A stretch of 5,562 bases of DNA, taken from Alphaproteobacteria bacterium (GTDB lineage Bacteria; Pseudomonadota; Alphaproteobacteria; Sphingomonadales; Sphingomonadaceae). Positions within the stretch are counted from its first letter, which is position 1; every line of letters starts with the position of its first letter. The stretch spans positions 1 through 5,562 of the forward strand of contig JAGWQR010000249.1 of NCBI GenBank assembly GCA_028869975.1, read 5' to 3'. A program made the translations under genes and the position numbers. The notes under the pieces are model-generated. The model searched no databases, was not told the origin of the DNA, and saw only the letters and a program-made list of their open reading frames with translations. This document shows positions 5,458 to 5,562 of this stretch, in pieces.

Positions 5458-5562
5458 AGGCTGGACCGCATGGAACGAAGGCTGCGGGCGCTGGAGGACG
5501 CGGAGGCCATCCGCAACCTGAAGGCCGCATACGCCGCCCATTGCGACGACAACTACAACGCC
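5437..5562 (+). CDS. SnoaL/NTF2-like protein, N-terminus only
   Basis: Partial gene running off the window: 42 codons from ATG 5437. The visible part reads MTEIEQARLDRM, then ERRLRALEDAEAIRNLK and AAYAAHCDDNYNA. A short amphipathic lead-in followed by LEDxEAIRxLKxxYA and a C-D-D is the typical start of SnoaL-like (NTF2-fold) proteins, small alpha+beta cone-fold proteins that include polyketide cyclases, dehydratases and relatives of ring-hydroxylating oxygenase beta subunits. They often accompany Rieske oxygenase genes, which fits the left part of the window. An alternative start is ATG 5470 in the same frame. Neither start has a visible Shine-Dalgarno, and the bases just upstream are the antisense of the isomerase remnant, so the native upstream region of this gene may have been lost. 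The family call rests on pattern recognition of a short stretch. Confidence 0.6.
   Translation, partial: MTEIEQARLDRMERRLRALEDAEAIRNLKAAYAAHCDDNYNA

Noticed and set aside
5458..5541. N-terminal extension of the isomerase frame up to ATG 5541
   Set aside because: The encoded residues do not match the isomerase family, and the opposite strand reads as a SnoaL-like N-terminus, so I did not include it in the isomerase remnant.

Overview
The window is a piece of a GC-rich bacterial chromosome or large replicon. The mix of a Rieske oxygenase, a TauD-type dioxygenase, a SnoaL-like protein and an exported GH39 glycosidase, a CTTGAC -35 box and the codon use suggest an alphaproteobacterium, perhaps a sphingomonad. 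This is an inference from gene style; there is no rRNA or other taxonomic marker.

Left part (1-2283, + strand): the 3' part of a nucleoside-hydrolase-like gene, whose start lies outside the window, overlaps by ATGA the start of a complete Rieske ring-hydroxylating oxygenase alpha-subunit gene. The two are almost certainly one translationally coupled operon. Middle part (2316-4812, - strand): a TauD/TfdA-family Fe(II)/2-oxoglutarate dioxygenase lies convergent to the Rieske gene with only 32 bp between. It has a clear Shine-Dalgarno and a perfect 7-bp-arm palindrome over its putative promoter. Upstream of it, on the same strand, is a Tat-type secreted GH39 (beta-xylosidase-like) glycosidase. 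That gene is preceded by a very strong Shine-Dalgarno that serves a 10-codon mini-ORF ending in an in-frame amber codon.

Right part (4864-5562): a non-coding stretch of about 200 bp with an imperfect direct repeat is followed by the 3' part of a xylose-isomerase-like TIM-barrel gene (- strand). Its conserved sequence stops abruptly near 5457. From about there to the window edge the + strand instead encodes the N-terminus of a SnoaL/NTF2-like protein. This looks like a rearrangement junction that truncated the isomerase.

Functionally, the + strand genes look like part of a catabolic oxygenase cluster (hydrolysis plus ring hydroxylation, substrate unknown). The - strand GH39 and isomerase remnant look like carbohydrate (possibly xyloside) use. 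The TauD-GH39 stretch is lower in GC than its flanks in the lines I counted by hand, which fits separate origins for the two blocks. I see no RNA gene, transposase, CRISPR array or convincing terminator.
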